Shown here in pieces: positions 32,890 to 40,747 of a DNA stretch of 64,000 bases. Every line of letters begins with the position of its first letter. Position 1 is the first letter of the stretch. Source of the stretch: Pseudomonadota bacterium (GTDB lineage: Bacteria > Myxococcota_A > Polyangia > Polyangiales > Polyangiaceae); the NCBI GenBank assembly GCA_023423895.1, contig JAFAER010000005.1, positions 1 through 64,000 on the forward strand, given 5' to 3'. The position numbers were made by a program, and so were the translations under genes. The notes below the pieces were generated by a model. It was not told the origin of the DNA. It did not search any database and was given only the letters and a program-made list of their open reading frames with translations.

Positions 32890-32986
32890 CGCGAGCCCCT
32901 CGCCCAGTCCTTCTCTCGACGAGGACGCCGCCACGGAACCCTCACCGCGGCGAGCCAGCGTTCACGTCAACGTAGCTTCCGAACGG

Positions 32987-33050
32987 TGCGCGCGCGCCCG
33001 CGCGCCCACGCGCCCACGCGCCCACGCGCCCACGCGCCCACGCGCCCACG
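32987..33050. repeat. Octamer CGCGCCCA tandem repeat
   Basis: Six perfect copies of the 8-mer occupy 33001-33048, preceded by an alternating CG tract. It lies in the 294 bp gap between the Clp gene and the first MYXO-CTERM paralogue, in which only this repeat and the hairpin at 33129-33153 are visible. Confidence 0.85.
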
Positions 33051-33128
33051 CCTACGAGGAGCCCATCACGCACGAAAGCGCGATCCGGGTGCGCGATAGC
33101 CGCCTGCGTTGCAACGGCAGAGGTTAGG

Positions 33129-33153
33129 ATCGACGATTCCTGTAATCGTCGAT
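33129..33153 (+). promoter_or_regulatory. 10-bp perfect stem-loop ATCGACGATT-CCTGT-AATCGTCGAT
   Basis: The arms at 33129-33138 and 33144-33153 pair perfectly around a 5-nt loop and are followed by TTT. It sits 31 bp before the start of the first paralogue and is absent upstream of the second copy. It may be a terminator isolating the gene from the upstream region, or an operator for it. Confidence 0.5.
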
Positions 33154-33183
33154 TTTGCCACTGTCAAACGCACGAGGTCCGGA

Positions 33184-35076
33184 ATGCGCGTCGCTCGAAC
33201 CACCATGCTCTTCGTCACGCTCGCCACGCTTGCGCTCGGAGCAGAGCTCGCTGCTTGCGGAGGTGACGACGAGAATCAGGCGAGTCCGCCGCCGCCCGAC
33301 GCGGGTCCGGAGCCGGGTGACGCCGCGTCGCCGACCGGTCCGACGCTCGCCGTCTCGGGCTCGCGTGCGAAGCTCTATCTCGGACAGACCGCAAAGATCG
33401 ACGGTGCGTCGATCGCTCCGGAGCTCGTATCCAAGCTCGCTTGGAACGTCGTCGCCGCTCCTTCGGAGAGCACGATCGCGACCACGAGCATCCAGGAGCC
33501 CACGTCGAGGTCTCCATCCTTCAAGCCCGATCGCCTGGGCTCTTACACCCTCCAGCTCAGCGGAGAGAAGGCGGACGGCGCGGTCGCGTCCGTGCTCGTG
33601 ATCCTCGAGGCGATCGACGCGCCCGTGTTCGTTCGCGACCTGCACATCGCCGGAGATCCTTCGGGTAGCAACCTGACGTTCACCTCGACCACCCAGGTCG
33701 CGGGCGCGTACGGGACCGAGGCTCGAACCGTCGACTGTCCGCTCACGGTCACCTCGAATGCCGGAGCGGGCGCCGATCTGCCACTCCTGACCGGCTCGGC
33801 GCGTGCAGGCGCGGTCAACGGCGACTCGTGGGAGGCGCCGCCTGGAACACCTTCACGCGTCGTGTTCACGGACTTCCAGATCGACATCACGAGCTCCGCG
33901 GTGACGTCCCATCTCTTCGTCGCCACGTCGTCCTCGGCATGCGGAGCGCCGGAGGTGAAGACCCTCGATACGCAATCGACGGACGCTGGAATGGGTCAGG
34001 GTGGGCCTGCGGCCTTCATTTACAACGCGCGATTCTCCCCGGACGGCGATCGCATCGCCTATGTGAACGACGTGAACGGCAGCGCGCGCCTGTCCACGAT
34101 CGGATTCGACGGCAGCGACAAGCGCAATCTCTCGCCCGTGACGGCCATGGGTGACGGGAAACTGAACCCGGACGCTGGCTCGCAGCTCGTCTTGGCGGGT
34201 GGCGGCCTTTCCTTTCTCGGACCTATCCCGCCGCGGTGGAAGGATCAAACGCACGTCGGGTGGGTGTCGTTCTTCGGTGACGACGCGGCGACGTCCGACC
34301 GCTCCGCATGGGAGCTCTGGGTCGTGGAGGACAAGCCGGGTGCGACGCCCGAGCTCGCGATGCGCTGCACCGGCTCCGGTCTCACGCACTTCGACTTCTT
34401 GCCCGACGGCACGATCGTCGCTTCGGCGCGCCATGTCTTGGCCACCGACGCCGGCGACGTGATGAGGCCGATGGATCTGCTCGTGTACCGCGCGAACGCG
34501 ACGACGAAGGCGTGCGAGATCGTCCGCAACCTGACGAAGCATCAGGCCGACACGGCGATCGCACGCGACTTCGCGCTCTCCCCGGACAAGTCGACGATCG
34601 CGTTCTTCGCCGGCTTCGGCACCGGCGTCCCCTCCGACAACCCGACCGAGAACGTCACACTGCTTTCCACGATCCCTGTCGACGGATCGCGTCAGCCCGC
34701 AGCGGTGCCCGGAGTGACGGGGGTGGCTGACTTCGGGATCGGGCCGCGCTGGGCTGCCGGTGGGACGGTGATCACATGGGGTCAAGCCGACGTGAACATT
34801 CAGGCCGACGATGACGACAGCAATGGTTTGCCGGTGCCGATGAGCCGCCTCATGTCGGTTCCAGCCGAAGGCGGGAACACCGTGGTGATCGCGGACAACG
34901 CGACCGGGATGTCGCCCTTGCCTGACGGCGGAGTCGCCATGGACATGCATGTGCGCTATGGCATCGGGCAGGGCTGCTCCTCGGCGCCAGGCGGCGTCTC
35001 CAGCGGCGTCATCGCCTTCGGCATGCTCGGCGCCGCAACGCTCCTCGTCCGGCGTCGCCGCTCGTCGACGCGCTGA
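33184..35076 (+). CDS. Lipoprotein with PD40-like propeller repeats and MYXO-CTERM-like tail (paralogue A)
   Basis: This 630-residue protein starts at MRVARTTMLFVTLATLALGA and has lipobox E-L-A-A-C. An Ig-like beta domain follows (~45-160, SRAKLYLGQTAKIDGASIAP), then a propeller with TolB/PD40-type blades (ARFSPDGDRIAYVNDVNGSA, LTHFDFLPDGTIVASARHVL, DFALSPDKSTIAFFAGFG). The C-terminus reads GQGCSSAPGG, a hydrophobic helix and RRRRSST-R, the MYXO-CTERM layout (Cys, helix, Arg cluster) that is cleaved and lipidated in myxobacteria (family knowledge). Having anchors at both ends is unusual. It is the direct tandem paralogue of the next gene, with most residues shared. Confidence 0.88.
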   Translation: MRVARTTMLFVTLATLALGAELAACGGDDENQASPPPPDAGPEPGDAASPTGPTLAVSGSRAKLYLGQTAKIDGASIAPELVSKLAWNVVAAPSESTIATTSIQEPTSRSPSFKPDRLGSYTLQLSGEKADGAVASVLVILEAIDAPVFVRDLHIAGDPSGSNLTFTSTTQVAGAYGTEARTVDCPLTVTSNAGAGADLPLLTGSARAGAVNGDSWEAPPGTPSRVVFTDFQIDITSSAVTSHLFVATSSSACGAPEVKTLDTQSTDAGMGQGGPAAFIYNARFSPDGDRIAYVNDVNGSARLSTIGFDGSDKRNLSPVTAMGDGKLNPDAGSQLVLAGGGLSFLGPIPPRWKDQTHVGWVSFFGDDAATSDRSAWELWVVEDKPGATPELAMRCTGSGLTHFDFLPDGTIVASARHVLATDAGDVMRPMDLLVYRANATTKACEIVRNLTKHQADTAIARDFALSPDKSTIAFFAGFGTGVPSDNPTENVTLLSTIPVDGSRQPAAVPGVTGVADFGIGPRWAAGGTVITWGQADVNIQADDDDSNGLPVPMSRLMSVPAEGGNTVVIADNATGMSPLPDGGVAMDMHVRYGIGQGCSSAPGGVSSGVIAFGMLGAATLLVRRRRSSTR

Positions 35077-35119
35077 AGCCCCGTCGCATCAGCAACGGCT
35101 CCGAGAGGGGTTCACAGAA

Positions 35120-35157
35120 GGGCGGAAGGGCGGGATTGGGTTTTCCGCCTTCCGCCC
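35120..35157 (+). terminator. Hairpin terminator candidate after paralogue A
   Basis: GGGCGGAAGG pairs perfectly with CCTTCCGCCC (10 bp), and the stem extends by CGG/CCG with one bulge. It lies 43 bp after the stop and has a homologous hairpin after paralogue B. No T-tract follows. Confidence 0.55.
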
Positions 35158-35189
35158 ACCCGCTTCACGCCCGAGCAACGAACCGCCCG

Positions 35190-35294
35190 CGTTCGAGCTT
35201 GTCGTCAGCCACGATGACGAGCCGCAGCCGACGATTGTCGTGTCGCGCACATGAAGACCGCGCCGAGATGCAGCTTCACGGCTTGCATGACGTC
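35190..35294 (-). pseudogene. Fossil of RND exporter 3' region
   Basis: This is homologous to 37605-37702 inside the RND gene. The stretch 35247-35286 is identical over 40 nt to 37656-37695, and the flanks align with scattered changes (TTGTC..GCC..GATGA..GAGCCG.AGCCGA). On the minus strand it still reads QAVKLHLGAVFMC in the exporter's frame before breaking. It is a remnant left by tandem duplication of paralogue plus convergent exporter end. Confidence 0.85.
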
Positions 35295-35452
35295 GCGTGC
35301 GGTGTGCCTACATACGTGCTTGCGCGCGAGCTCAGCCACACGCTCGAAACACACGTGCGACGCGCGAAGCAAGGGCCAACATTTGCCCAACACATGGTAT
35401 TCGCCGATTCTGGGATCTTTTGGTTTTGCACTGCAAACGTATGAGGACCGGA

Positions 35453-37321
35453 ATGCGCGTCGTTCGAACCACCATGCTCTTCGCCACGTTCGCCACGCTC
35501 GCTCTCGGAGCACAGCTCGCTGCCTGCGGGGGTGACGACGAAAAACACGCCGGCGGGCCGACGCCCGACGCAGGCTCTCCGGGCGACGGATCAGCCACCG
35601 GTCCGACGCTCACCGTCTCGAGCTCGCGCGCGAAGCTCTATCTCGGACAGACCGCGAAGATCGAGGGCGCGACGATCGCTCCGGAGATCACGTCCAAGCA
35701 TGCATGGACCGTGGTCGCGGCTCCGTCGGAGAGCGCGATCACGACGGAAAGCGTCCAGGGAGCGGCGTCGCCGACGACGTCGTTCAAGCCGGACCGCCTC
35801 GGTTCCTACACTCTGCAACTCAGCGGCGAGAAGGCGGACGGCGCCTCGGCGTCGGTCCTCGTGATCCTCGAGGCGATCGATGCGCCGGTGTTCCTCCGCG
35901 ACCTGCACGTCATCGGCTTGCAGTCGGGAGAGGACATGACCATCACCGCAAGCACGCGGGTGGCGGGCGCCTACGGGACCGAGGCAAAGACCGTCGGTTG
36001 TCCGGTCACGATCCGGTCGGACGCAGGGGTGGCGACCGCCGACATGCAGCTCTCGTTGCTTTCGGCGCGTGCGGGCGCCGTCAACGGCGACTCGTGGGAG
36101 GGACCGCCCGGAACACCTTCGCGCGTGGCCTTCACCGAGCTCGAGGTCGACCTATCGAACACAGCCTTGACGTCACGCCTCGTCGTCGCGGCATCGAGCT
36201 CGGCGTGCGGGGCGCCGGAGGCGAAAGCCATCGATACGCGCTCGATGGACGCTGGAGCCGCGCCGAGCGTCCCGGTCCTCATCTCCAACGCGCGCTTCTC
36301 CCCGGACGGAAATCGCATCGCCTACCTGAACGACGCGGACGGCACCGCCCGACTGTCCACCATCGCGTTCGACGGCAGCGGCAAGCGTGATCTCTCGCCT
36401 GTGACGGCCACCGGAGACGGCGGGCTGGACCCGGACGCCGGCTCGATCGTCGTGCCTTCCGGTAGCGGCATCGTCGCCCCGATCCCGCCGCGCTGGAAGG
36501 ATCCGACGCACGTCGGCTGGGTGTCGTTCTACGGTGACGAAGCGGCGACCGTCGAGCGCTCCGAGTGGGAGCTCTGGGTCGTCGAAGACAAGGACGGCGC
36601 GAAGGCCGAGCTCGCGATGCGCTGCAGCGGATCAGGGCTCACGCACTTCGACTTCTTGCCCGACGGCACGATCGTCGCGGCAGCGCGCCACGTCGTGACG
36701 ACCGAAGCAGGTGACGTGAGCCCGATGGACCTCCTCGTATACCGAGCGAACGCGACGACGAAGGCGTGCGAGATCGTCCGCAATCTCACGAACCATCGAA
36801 CGGATGACGGCATTGCACGCGACTTTGCCCTGTCCCCGGACAAATCGACGATCGCGTTCTTCGGAGGTGTCGGCAGTGGGCTGCCCAGCACCAATCCCAC
36901 CGAGAACATCACGTTGCTCTCGACGGTGCCCGTCGACGGATCGCGACCGGCGGCGGCGGTGCCTGGCGCGACCGGCGCAGCCGACTTCGGGATCGGGCCG
37001 CGCTGGGCCGCGGGTGGAACCGTCATCACGTGGGGGCAGACCGATCTCTCCGGCTTCATGGGCAGCGGTGGCGGCACTCCGATGCCGATGAGCCGCCTCA
37101 TGTCGGTCCCCGCCGAAGGAGGAAACACGGTGGTCGTCGGCGACAACTCGACGGCGGTAGTGCCGTCGGACGGCGGAGCCGCCATGGAAGTCCGCCTGAG
37201 CTACGGCATGGGGCAAGGCTGCTCGTCGGCGCCAGGCGGCGTCTCGAATGGCGTCATCGCCTTCGGCATGCTCGGCGCCGCAACGCTCCTCGTCAGGCGT
37301 CGCCGCTCGTCGACGCGCTGA
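35453..37321 (+). CDS. Lipoprotein with PD40-like propeller repeats and MYXO-CTERM-like tail (paralogue B)
   Basis: This 622-residue tandem paralogue of the preceding gene starts at MRVVRTTMLFATFATLALGA and has the same lipobox (Q-L-A-A-C). The Ig-like domain is also the same (SRAKLYLGQTAKIEGATIAP), as are the propeller blades (ARFSPDGNRIAYLNDADGTA, LTHFDFLPDGTIVAAARHVV, DFALSPDKSTIAFFGGVG). The C-terminal tail GQGCSSAPGG..helix..RRRRSST-R is almost identical. Divergence is concentrated in the linker after the lipobox and in loops, which suggests both copies are under selection. It converges with the RND exporter (148 bp gap). Confidence 0.88.
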   Translation: MRVVRTTMLFATFATLALGAQLAACGGDDEKHAGGPTPDAGSPGDGSATGPTLTVSSSRAKLYLGQTAKIEGATIAPEITSKHAWTVVAAPSESAITTESVQGAASPTTSFKPDRLGSYTLQLSGEKADGASASVLVILEAIDAPVFLRDLHVIGLQSGEDMTITASTRVAGAYGTEAKTVGCPVTIRSDAGVATADMQLSLLSARAGAVNGDSWEGPPGTPSRVAFTELEVDLSNTALTSRLVVAASSSACGAPEAKAIDTRSMDAGAAPSVPVLISNARFSPDGNRIAYLNDADGTARLSTIAFDGSGKRDLSPVTATGDGGLDPDAGSIVVPSGSGIVAPIPPRWKDPTHVGWVSFYGDEAATVERSEWELWVVEDKDGAKAELAMRCSGSGLTHFDFLPDGTIVAAARHVVTTEAGDVSPMDLLVYRANATTKACEIVRNLTNHRTDDGIARDFALSPDKSTIAFFGGVGSGLPSTNPTENITLLSTVPVDGSRPAAAVPGATGAADFGIGPRWAAGGTVITWGQTDLSGFMGSGGGTPMPMSRLMSVPAEGGNTVVVGDNSTAVVPSDGGAAMEVRLSYGMGQGCSSAPGGVSNGVIAFGMLGAATLLVRRRRSSTR

Positions 37322-37367
37322 AGCCGCGTCGCATCCGCAACGTCTTCGAGAGGCCTCTACAGAAGGG

Positions 37368-37394
37368 CGGAAGGGGGAGACAGAGCCCCTTCCG
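37368..37394. terminator. Hairpin terminator candidate after paralogue B
   Basis: CGGAAGGGG/CCCCTTCCG is a 9-bp perfect stem with a 9-nt loop. It lies between paralogue B and the convergent RND gene, at the same relative place as the hairpin after paralogue A, and may serve both strands. Confidence 0.55.
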
Positions 37395-37469
37395 ACCTTC
37401 CTGTGTAAGTCTCTCGATCCAAGCGCCGGCGAGACTCGAGAACCAACGCTCGAGAAGAGGAACGTTGCT

Positions 37470-40112
37470 TCAGTTCTCGAAGCGCATCTTCAGCTTGCCG
37501 AAGTACCTGTCGAGCAGGTGAAGCAGCGACGGCAGGAAGAACAGCGCGCCGTAGATACAGGCGATCTCACCGATCGCCGCGATCCGCCCGAACGACTGGA
37601 GCGCCTTGTTGTCGGCCATGATGAGTGAGCCGTAGCCGATGATCGTCGTGTAGCTGCACATGAAGACCGCGCCGAGATGCAGCTTCACGGCTTGCGTGAC
37701 GTCACCGCCGAGCAGGCGCGAGCGGTCGAAGATGTTGAACGGGTACTCCGACCCGATGCCAAACGTGATCGGCAGCGCGATGAAGTTGAGGAAGTTGAGC
37801 TTCTCGCCGGTGAGCGCCGCGATGCCGACCATCCAGACGACGCCGAGGACCAGCGAGAACATGACGGCGAGCGTGCCGCGCCGGCTGTGGGTCGCCAGGA
37901 TGACGACGACGGTGACCGCGAGGAACGACGCCATCGTCGCGAGCGGCCCGTCCCGCTCCATCGAGCGGATCATCTCGGCGAAGACCGTCGACCGGCTGGC
38001 CGTGAGCACCTTGGTCCCGTCGGGGAGCTCCACGTTGTCGGTCGTCTTCGCGATGCGAAGGAGGTTGTGCCCGTCCGAGAGCGAGACGCCGTTCTTGTAG
38101 CGAACGTAGAACACCGTGCCGACGGTGCCGTTGCTCTCCTCGAATCGCCGGCGGAGCAGGCCCGGGAGCTCCTTGGGCTCGACGGCGCGGAGCGTCTCCG
38201 GCGGCCTCGCCTCCTCGACGCGCTCGCGCTCGTCGTCGGCGAGGTCATGAAGCACACGTGGCGTGAGGCGCTCGCGGATGCGCTCGAGGACCTCGAGCTT
38301 CTTCTCCTGCTCGGCACGTGTCCCGGGCAGCAGGTCGTAGACCGTCGAGATCTGACCGATGAGCGCGCCCTTCAGATCGTTCGCGTCGTTCTTGAGGATC
38401 TGCTCCTTCAGCAGCGGTACCTGCTCGGGGGTGTCCGCGAGCATCATCGCGCCGGCGACGTTCATCTTCCCGCCGAACACCTCCTCCGCCTTGTTCGACC
38501 ACTCGCCTGCGCCGCCCTTCTGCGAGCCGCGGGAGCCGAGGTTGTGGAAGTTGTACTCCCAGGGGTCCTGGAGGAACGTCGGCAGCTTCCACGCGGTGAC
38601 GGCGGTGATCGACACCGCCAGGAGGACGAAGAACCAGGGACGGCGCGCGGTGGCGTTGCCGACGATGCGTGAGAGCGTGCCGCGGCTTCCGTCACCTTCG
38701 AGCTGCGGCGGCGGCTGACGAAGCCCCTCGGGAAGGCGCTCCTGGATCCTCTCGAGCACGACGATCATCGCCGGCACGCACGGGATCATCGAGATCCACA
38801 CGAGGAGCATGCCGACGAAGCCGATCACGCCGAACTGGCTGAAGCCACGGAAGCTCGTGATCGTCAGTGAGCCGTAGGCGATCGCGGCGACGCTCGCGCC
38901 GACGAGCTCCGCGCGGAACGCATTCCACACGGCCTCGCGCCGGGCCACCGCCGGCTCCATGTTCCGCGCCCTGAACTCGCGGTAACGCGAGTAGAGGACG
39001 ATCGGGTAGTTGACGCCGTTGCCGAGGATGATGGCGCCGAGGAACGCGCCCGACGAGTTCACGAACCCGAAGGCGAACGTGGCGAACGCATACGCGCAGC
39101 CGACACCGAACAGCGGCGCGAAGCCGACGAGCGGGATCGCCCACATCGTTCGGTAGAACCAGGCGATGCCGCCGAGGATGAGCACCAGCGCGACGCCGGT
39201 CGCCATCGCGGCCTCGCTGAGCAGCGACTCCTTCTCGGCGATCGCGTTCGGGACGTCGCCAGCGTAGCCGACCTTCATCTCGGCGTGGAACGCGGACGGA
39301 TTGATCTCCTCGACGTCCTTCTTCACACGATCGAACAGCCTGTCGCCGCCGGCGTCGCCCGTGCCGCTGGACGTGGACACGATGCGGAGGCCGACCATGC
39401 GTCCGTCTGGCGACGCGAAGTAGCCGGTGGGGAAGTCGTCGTACTTGTTCGCGTGCGCGTCCCACTTCGTTCGCAGATCGTCGAGACCGAGAGCGGGCTT
39501 CTTCTCGCTCGAGTCGGCGGGAGACTGCGCGGTACCAGGAGGAGCAGCAGCCCCGGCGTCGGTGCCCTCCGCGGCCTTCGGAGCGGGCTCGTCCGGAGCC
39601 TCGAGGTCTTCGACCAATCCACTGCGGATCGCGATCTGGCGATCGATCGTGCGGTCGGCCTCCTCGAGCTCGGACAGATCGGCGTAGAGCCAGCGGTTGT
39701 CCCGGAAGAACTGGCGGACGTCTTTCGTCCCGCGCTCGAGATAGGCGATGAGCTCGGGCCCGCAAGCACGCCTGCAGGCGTCGTCGGCGCAGGCATCCGC
39801 GCACGTCTTCCGCTCGACGCGCTGCTTCTCGAGGACGTCCGCGAGCTGGTCGATGAAGCGTTCGTTCGCCGCGCGCTCGGGCGACTCGGCGATCACGATC
39901 AGCGTCGCGCCGCCCCCCACCCTTCCGAGCTGATGTTCGAAAGCTTTGAAGCCCGCGCTATCGCGCGGCAAGAGCTCGAGGAAGTCCGAGCGGAGCTCCA
40001 GCTTGCTCGCGTACGCCCAGGACGCCGTCATGCACGCCAGGGCGAAACCGAGGACGAGGAGCGGGAAACGGCCGCCGATGTCGACGAGCCAGACGACGAA
40101 GCGTCGAATCAT
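37470..40112 (-). CDS. RND/MMPL-superfamily exporter
   Basis: This 880-residue inner-membrane protein has the duplicated RND plan: TM1 (FPLLVLGFALACMTASWAYA), a large periplasmic loop, a TM2-6 block (MATGVALVLILGGIAWFYRT to QFGVIGFVGMLLVWISMIPC), TM7 (WFFVLLAVSITAVTAW), a second loop and a TM8-12 block (LATMASFLAVTVVVILATHS to AIGEIACIYGALFFLPSLLH). It resembles single-chain MMPL/HpnN lipid exporters rather than tripartite AcrB pumps. Loop 1 has a CX3CX4CX3C cluster (Cys104, 108, 113, 117) and a low-complexity Ala/Pro insert at ~190-220. The substrate is probably lipidic (inference). Confidence 0.88.
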   Translation of the reverse strand: MIRRFVVWLVDIGGRFPLLVLGFALACMTASWAYASKLELRSDFLELLPRDSAGFKAFEHQLGRVGGGATLIVIAESPERAANERFIDQLADVLEKQRVERKTCADACADDACRRACGPELIAYLERGTKDVRQFFRDNRWLYADLSELEEADRTIDRQIAIRSGLVEDLEAPDEPAPKAAEGTDAGAAAPPGTAQSPADSSEKKPALGLDDLRTKWDAHANKYDDFPTGYFASPDGRMVGLRIVSTSSGTGDAGGDRLFDRVKKDVEEINPSAFHAEMKVGYAGDVPNAIAEKESLLSEAAMATGVALVLILGGIAWFYRTMWAIPLVGFAPLFGVGCAYAFATFAFGFVNSSGAFLGAIILGNGVNYPIVLYSRYREFRARNMEPAVARREAVWNAFRAELVGASVAAIAYGSLTITSFRGFSQFGVIGFVGMLLVWISMIPCVPAMIVVLERIQERLPEGLRQPPPQLEGDGSRGTLSRIVGNATARRPWFFVLLAVSITAVTAWKLPTFLQDPWEYNFHNLGSRGSQKGGAGEWSNKAEEVFGGKMNVAGAMMLADTPEQVPLLKEQILKNDANDLKGALIGQISTVYDLLPGTRAEQEKKLEVLERIRERLTPRVLHDLADDERERVEEARPPETLRAVEPKELPGLLRRRFEESNGTVGTVFYVRYKNGVSLSDGHNLLRIAKTTDNVELPDGTKVLTASRSTVFAEMIRSMERDGPLATMASFLAVTVVVILATHSRRGTLAVMFSLVLGVVWMVGIAALTGEKLNFLNFIALPITFGIGSEYPFNIFDRSRLLGGDVTQAVKLHLGAVFMCSYTTIIGYGSLIMADNKALQSFGRIAAIGEIACIYGALFFLPSLLHLLDRYFGKLKMRFEN

Positions 40113-40209
40113 TCGCGTCTCGCAGATGAATAGAACACGCGCATCTTGCGCGTAAACAAAGCAATGGCGGCATGGGCGCCCGCCTGGACAGTGACGGAGA
40201 CGCCCCTTC

Positions 40210-40629
40210 TCAGCTCAAGAAAACCATGACCTCGACGTGTCGCCGGACGCGGCGCATCGGCGCGAGATCGCGCGAGCCGCTCGGGGCCGCCGGCGCTTCG
40301 GCCACGAGCCTCGCCGCCATCGGGGGCCGCGACGAGTCGATGGCGAAGAACGGGAGATCGCGAACCCGAAGCCCCTGCCCGCGACCGTCCCGCGGTGGAC
40401 GGACCGCTGCAATCCGGCACTGCGTCCGCCCCTCCTCTTCGATGGCGACGGGCGCGTCGTTGTCGGCGTCGCACGCCGAGAGCGTACCAGCCGGGGAGAT
40501 CGTCGATAGTGGAACCGGCCGGAACGAGACGGCGAAGAACGCGGCGAGCGACAAGAGCAGGAGCGCCAGTCGTGGCGCGACGGATTGCCCGCCACCACGT
40601 TCAATGGCTGTGCTCGATGGCCGGCGCAT
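40210..40629 (-). CDS. Hypothetical single-pass membrane or exported protein
   Basis: This 139-residue protein starts at MRRPSSTAIERGGGQSVAPR and has one hydrophobic helix (LALLLLSLAAFFAVSF, ~21-36). The remaining ~100 residues are Arg/Pro-rich, with two cysteines (LSACDADND, RTQCRIAAV). No family is recognised. Opposite-strand frames here are also open, so the call rests on the membrane segment and on gene spacing, upstream of and codirectional with the RND gene. Confidence 0.5.
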   Translation of the reverse strand: MRRPSSTAIERGGGQSVAPRLALLLLSLAAFFAVSFRPVPLSTISPAGTLSACDADNDAPVAIEEEGRTQCRIAAVRPPRDGRGQGLRVRDLPFFAIDSSRPPMAARLVAEAPAAPSGSRDLAPMRRVRRHVEVMVFLS

Positions 40630-40747
40630 TGCAAGGAGCACCTTACGCAACGAGCCGCGACTCGGCAAACGTCGCGTTTTGCTGCGGGAAGGAAGCGGCC
40701 GGTAGGCGCCCCGCGCGTCCCCTTCCCCCCCTCGAGGGGGACGACCG

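Larger units (their letters stand above)
35077..35452. other. Intergenic region between paralogues A and B
   Basis: This 376 bp gap has no intact gene. It holds a hairpin terminator candidate (35120-35157), a decayed fragment of the RND exporter gene (35190-35294), about 130 bp of unique sequence, and from ~35424 the start of the second duplication unit (GGTTTTGCACTGCAAACG..GACCGGAATG), which parallels the leader of paralogue A. Confidence 0.7.
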
